Assembly (NCBI RefSeq): GCF_024832785.1
Contig: NZ_CP116615.1
Span: 620,001 to 684,000 of the forward strand
From: Fontisphaera persica
Lineage (GTDB): Bacteria > Verrucomicrobiota > Verrucomicrobiia > Limisphaerales > Fontisphaeraceae
Reading direction: 5' to 3'
Length of the DNA stretch: 64,000 nt
The position numbers and the translations under genes are program-made. The notes beneath the pieces were generated by a model. The model made no database searches. It saw only the letters and a list, made by a program, of their open reading frames with translations, and was not told the origin of the DNA. Each line of letters starts with the position of its first letter. Positions within the stretch are counted from its first letter, which is position 1. Of the stretch, positions 62,066-64,000 are shown one piece after another.

Positions 62066-62701
62066 ATGTCTGCTATCAGCGAAACCATCGTGCGGGAATA
62101 CTTTGAACTGCACGGATTTTTTATTCACCAGGAGCGCAAGGCGGTCAGCCCTGTGCGGCGTGAAGACGAGGACATTGACTTTGTGGTTTGGAACCCGCAA
62201 GCCCAGCCTTCTGCGGCTCATTTGCCCTTTGTTTTGCGCTCGCGCCACTTGCGGCATATTACCCGGGCCGTGGTGGTGGTCCGGGGCTGGCACACGGAGG
62301 CCTTTACGGCGGCTTTTCTCAACGCCGTCCCCGAAATGCTGCGGTTTTTGCAACCGGACAGTCTGGAACGATTGGAGCGTGTTTATCCCGGCCCGGAACC
62401 GTTGCTTAAACTGCTCGTGGCGCCGGAGCTGCCGGTGCAGGAGACGGCCCGCCAGCAAAGCATCGAGTTTCTCAAGAGCAAAGGTCTGGACGGCGTTCTG
62501 CTTTTTCGCGATGTGCTGGCTGATTTGGTGGACAGCGTGGAGGCCAACCGCAATTACCAGAAGAGCGACCTTTTGCAGGTCATTCGCATCCTCAAAAAGT
62601 ATGGATTTCTGCGCGGCCCGCAGTTGGAGCTGTTCAATACCCGCCGTTCCCGCAGTGCGGGAGCACGCAAATCACGGCCTGACCCTGGTGCGCAGGAATA
62701 G
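62066..62701 (+). CDS. Conserved-looking soluble protein of unknown function
   Basis: 211 residues from ATG 62066, 22 bp after aroB; the open frame from 61826 overlaps aroB and is not used. No signal or helix in the membrane. YFELHGFFIHQERKAVSPVR, then EDEDIDFVVWNPQ, and RHITRAVVVVRGWHTEAF resemble nuclease-like or PD-(D/E)XK-type beta-alpha patterns (charged IDFVV strand), but this is a weak resemblance. The C-terminal basic tail (NTRRSRSAGARKSRP) could bind nucleic acid. Likely co-transcribed with aroB; function not known. It overlaps the convergent gene by 30 bp. Confidence 0.68.
   Translation: MSAISETIVREYFELHGFFIHQERKAVSPVRREDEDIDFVVWNPQAQPSAAHLPFVLRSRHLRHITRAVVVVRGWHTEAFTAAFLNAVPEMLRFLQPDSLERLERVYPGPEPLLKLLVAPELPVQETARQQSIEFLKSKGLDGVLLFRDVLADLVDSVEANRNYQKSDLLQVIRILKKYGFLRGPQLELFNTRRSRSAGARKSRPDPGAQE
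62648..62662 (-). terminator. Hairpin 10 bp past the stop of the right-edge gene
   Basis: TCCCGC, loop AGT, GCGGGA, a 6-bp stem inside the coding end of the plus-strand gene and just downstream of the minus-strand stop at 62672. Not followed by a U-tract. Confidence 0.4.
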
Positions 62702-64000
62702 CCAGCCGTTGGTCATGGGCATGGTGAAATTCACCTGGCTTCCGCTGTTCGAGTAGGTGGCCAGCGTCGTCCAGTTCGAGAGATTCAGGGACCCCTGAAT
62801 ATCGTAAGTGAATCCCGGGGTGGTATTGAAAACCAGTTGGATGGAGTTTTGTCCCGCCTTTTGCGGCGGCGGAATCATGGGGGCCGTAACCACGGTCAAC
62901 GTGGCCGGCGTGCTGGTGACTGTGGCTGTAGCATTGCTGATGGTTACGAAATAAGTGCCGGCATGAGCCGGTTGCACATTGGACAGCACCAGCGAGTTAT
63001 TGGTGTGGCCCGCCAAAATCGCGCTGTTAAACCACCACTGGTAGGCCAGCGGAGCATCGCCCGTGGCGTTGACGTTGAAGGTGGCTGTGCTCCCTTGCAA
63101 CACCGTCTGATTCTGCGGCGGCTGGACGATGGACGGAGGATTGGCCGTGAAAAACACCCCCGGCGAGGGAGGCGCGCCGAACCAGCTTGTTTCGTCATTG
63201 GCGTAAAGCGGCGCAATGCGATGCAGGGCATTGCCGCCGCCGTCCACAAAGTTGGTGGGCCAGGGCGCCTGGTCCTCATAACGCACTTTTTCCACGAGTA
63301 ACTGCGGTACATAGCCGGCATCTGGATGCGGCGGACGCTGGGCGAAATCAGGTCGAATCAGTTCAATCAACATCGTGCTGTTGGCCAGCTTGCCGCCGTA
63401 GGGCCCGTAGATGCGATTAAAATTGGTGGGGATGTTGTATTTGGCCTTGAAGATGGCCAGTTGCACGGTGTTGGTGACCGGATCGAAATTAACCACCAAT
63501 AAACTGCTGCGCGCCGGCAATACCACCCCCGTGGGAAAGGTAAATTCAATGCCGCCATTCAAACGCCAGCGGTTGGTGGCTTCGGTGGGGGTGAATAAGG
63601 GCACATTAGTGGAGGCCAAATTCGTCAGCTCAATATACTCATTGAGCGAATCATCCAACTGATTGGTGCCTTGGATGATGTCAGGGGGATGATACATGAT
63701 TTCACTGATGATGATGGGCCCCACCAAGGGATAAGGGTTGGTCTCCCCGCGGCCCGTGAGAAAGACCGACATCATCTCGGGTGGGTCATTGGCCGTGACG
63801 GACGTGCCGAGGGATAAATGCGACATGGGCACAAAGTCCGTTTTGCCATCGCTCTTCACATGCCGTCCCAAAGAGACCCCGTTGGCCGTGGCTTCAAAGG
63901 CCTTGCTCAGCCGGAAACCGGTTAACGGCCCGCCCCGGTTGGTGGCGCTGCACAACACCACTTGATCGCCGCGGGCTGAATTCAGGGTGAAGCTGGGCGC
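62672..64000 (-). CDS. LTD/Ig-like secreted protein, 3' part, cut by the window edge
   Basis: At least 442 codons remain open to the right edge, so the start is outside. Visible: a beta-rich segment (FTLNSARGDQVVLCSATNRG), a lamin-tail domain (IIISEIMYHPPD, YIELTNLASTNVPLF, GVVLPARSSLLVVNFDP), an Ig-like domain (VLQGSTATFNVNATGDAPLA, YQWWFNSAILAGH) and a C-terminal module (FTYDIQGSLNLSNWTTLATY) ending WLFLRTRVRP. It resembles the giant protein at 42980 and is probably an exported surface protein. A CotH-like domain may lie beyond the edge. Confidence 0.85.
   Translation of the reverse strand, partial: APSFTLNSARGDQVVLCSATNRGGPLTGFRLSKAFEATANGVSLGRHVKSDGKTDFVPMSHLSLGTSVTANDPPEMMSVFLTGRGETNPYPLVGPIIISEIMYHPPDIIQGTNQLDDSLNEYIELTNLASTNVPLFTPTEATNRWRLNGGIEFTFPTGVVLPARSSLLVVNFDPVTNTVQLAIFKAKYNIPTNFNRIYGPYGGKLANSTMLIELIRPDFAQRPPHPDAGYVPQLLVEKVRYEDQAPWPTNFVDGGGNALHRIAPLYANDETSWFGAPPSPGVFFTANPPSIVQPPQNQTVLQGSTATFNVNATGDAPLAYQWWFNSAILAGHTNNSLVLSNVQPAHAGTYFVTISNATATVTSTPATLTVVTAPMIPPPQKAGQNSIQLVFNTTPGFTYDIQGSLNLSNWTTLATYSNSGSQVNFTMPMTNGWLFLRTRVRP

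Noticed and set aside
1-64000. CRISPR arrays, prophage or defence islands
   Set aside because: No regularly spaced repeats, phage structural genes or known defence families were found.

Overview
The window is GC-rich bacterial chromosome and most likely comes from Verrucomicrobiota, close to the Limisphaerales/Pedosphaera group. The signs are Tat-exported Gfo/Idh/MocA oxidoreductases, very large secreted proteins built from lamin-tail (LTD), CotH-kinase, Ig-like and PA14-type modules with a shared C-terminal FYR-type ending, many exported glycoside-hydrolase-like proteins, and ordinary housekeeping genes between them. That placement is inferred from gene families; there is no rRNA here to confirm it.

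Layout. 0.2-12 kb: carbohydrate-related exported genes (two GH-A-like hydrolases, a Gfo/Idh/MocA oxidoreductase, an aldose 1-epimerase, an AsmA-like protein) followed by an ArgD-type aminotransferase. 12-13.2 kb: an overlapping three-gene run of small exported proteins of unknown function. 13.5-20 kb: two glycosyltransferases, a methyltransferase and a 1096-residue modular secreted protein. 20.2-22.6 kb: a second Gfo/Idh/MocA gene cleanly split by a 1.19-kb IS with inverted ends and a 15-bp target duplication; its transposase carries two single-base frameshifts. 22.6-26.6 kb: a tightly overlapping run CPBP protease-thiL-tsaE-tsaB-alr. 26.7-32 kb: homoserine dehydrogenase, a GHL10 hydrolase, an FkbM methyltransferase and an O-antigen-ligase-like protein. 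32.2-41.4 kb: two tRNA-Arg genes (CCU and UCU), a TPR protein, an IorA/IorB-type pair, a thioredoxin-TPR protein, a nucleoside-transporter-like MFS protein, a nucleoside hydrolase and an M42 peptidase. 41.4-50.8 kb: a serine hydrolase and a giant LTD/CotH secreted protein broken by a G9 tract. 51-64 kb: a class IV aminotransferase, an ABC exporter, a 1459-residue secreted protein, SppA, an unusual STN-I9-S8 protease, AroB, a small unknown protein and the 3' part of another LTD/Ig protein running off the right edge.

Most notable: (1) the IS insertion, whose precise removal restores the host reading frame; (2) the giant surface-type gene, whose two reading frames meet exactly at a G9 tract and which contains sharply bounded blocks of G-ending codons, so phase variation or module exchange is possible; (3) inverted repeats at the ends of almost every convergent gene pair, several of them covering both stop codons; (4) an IorA lacking its ferredoxin domain; (5) a secreted protease joining STN, inhibitor-I9-like and subtilisin domains. 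I saw no CRISPR array, phage or recognisable defence system.
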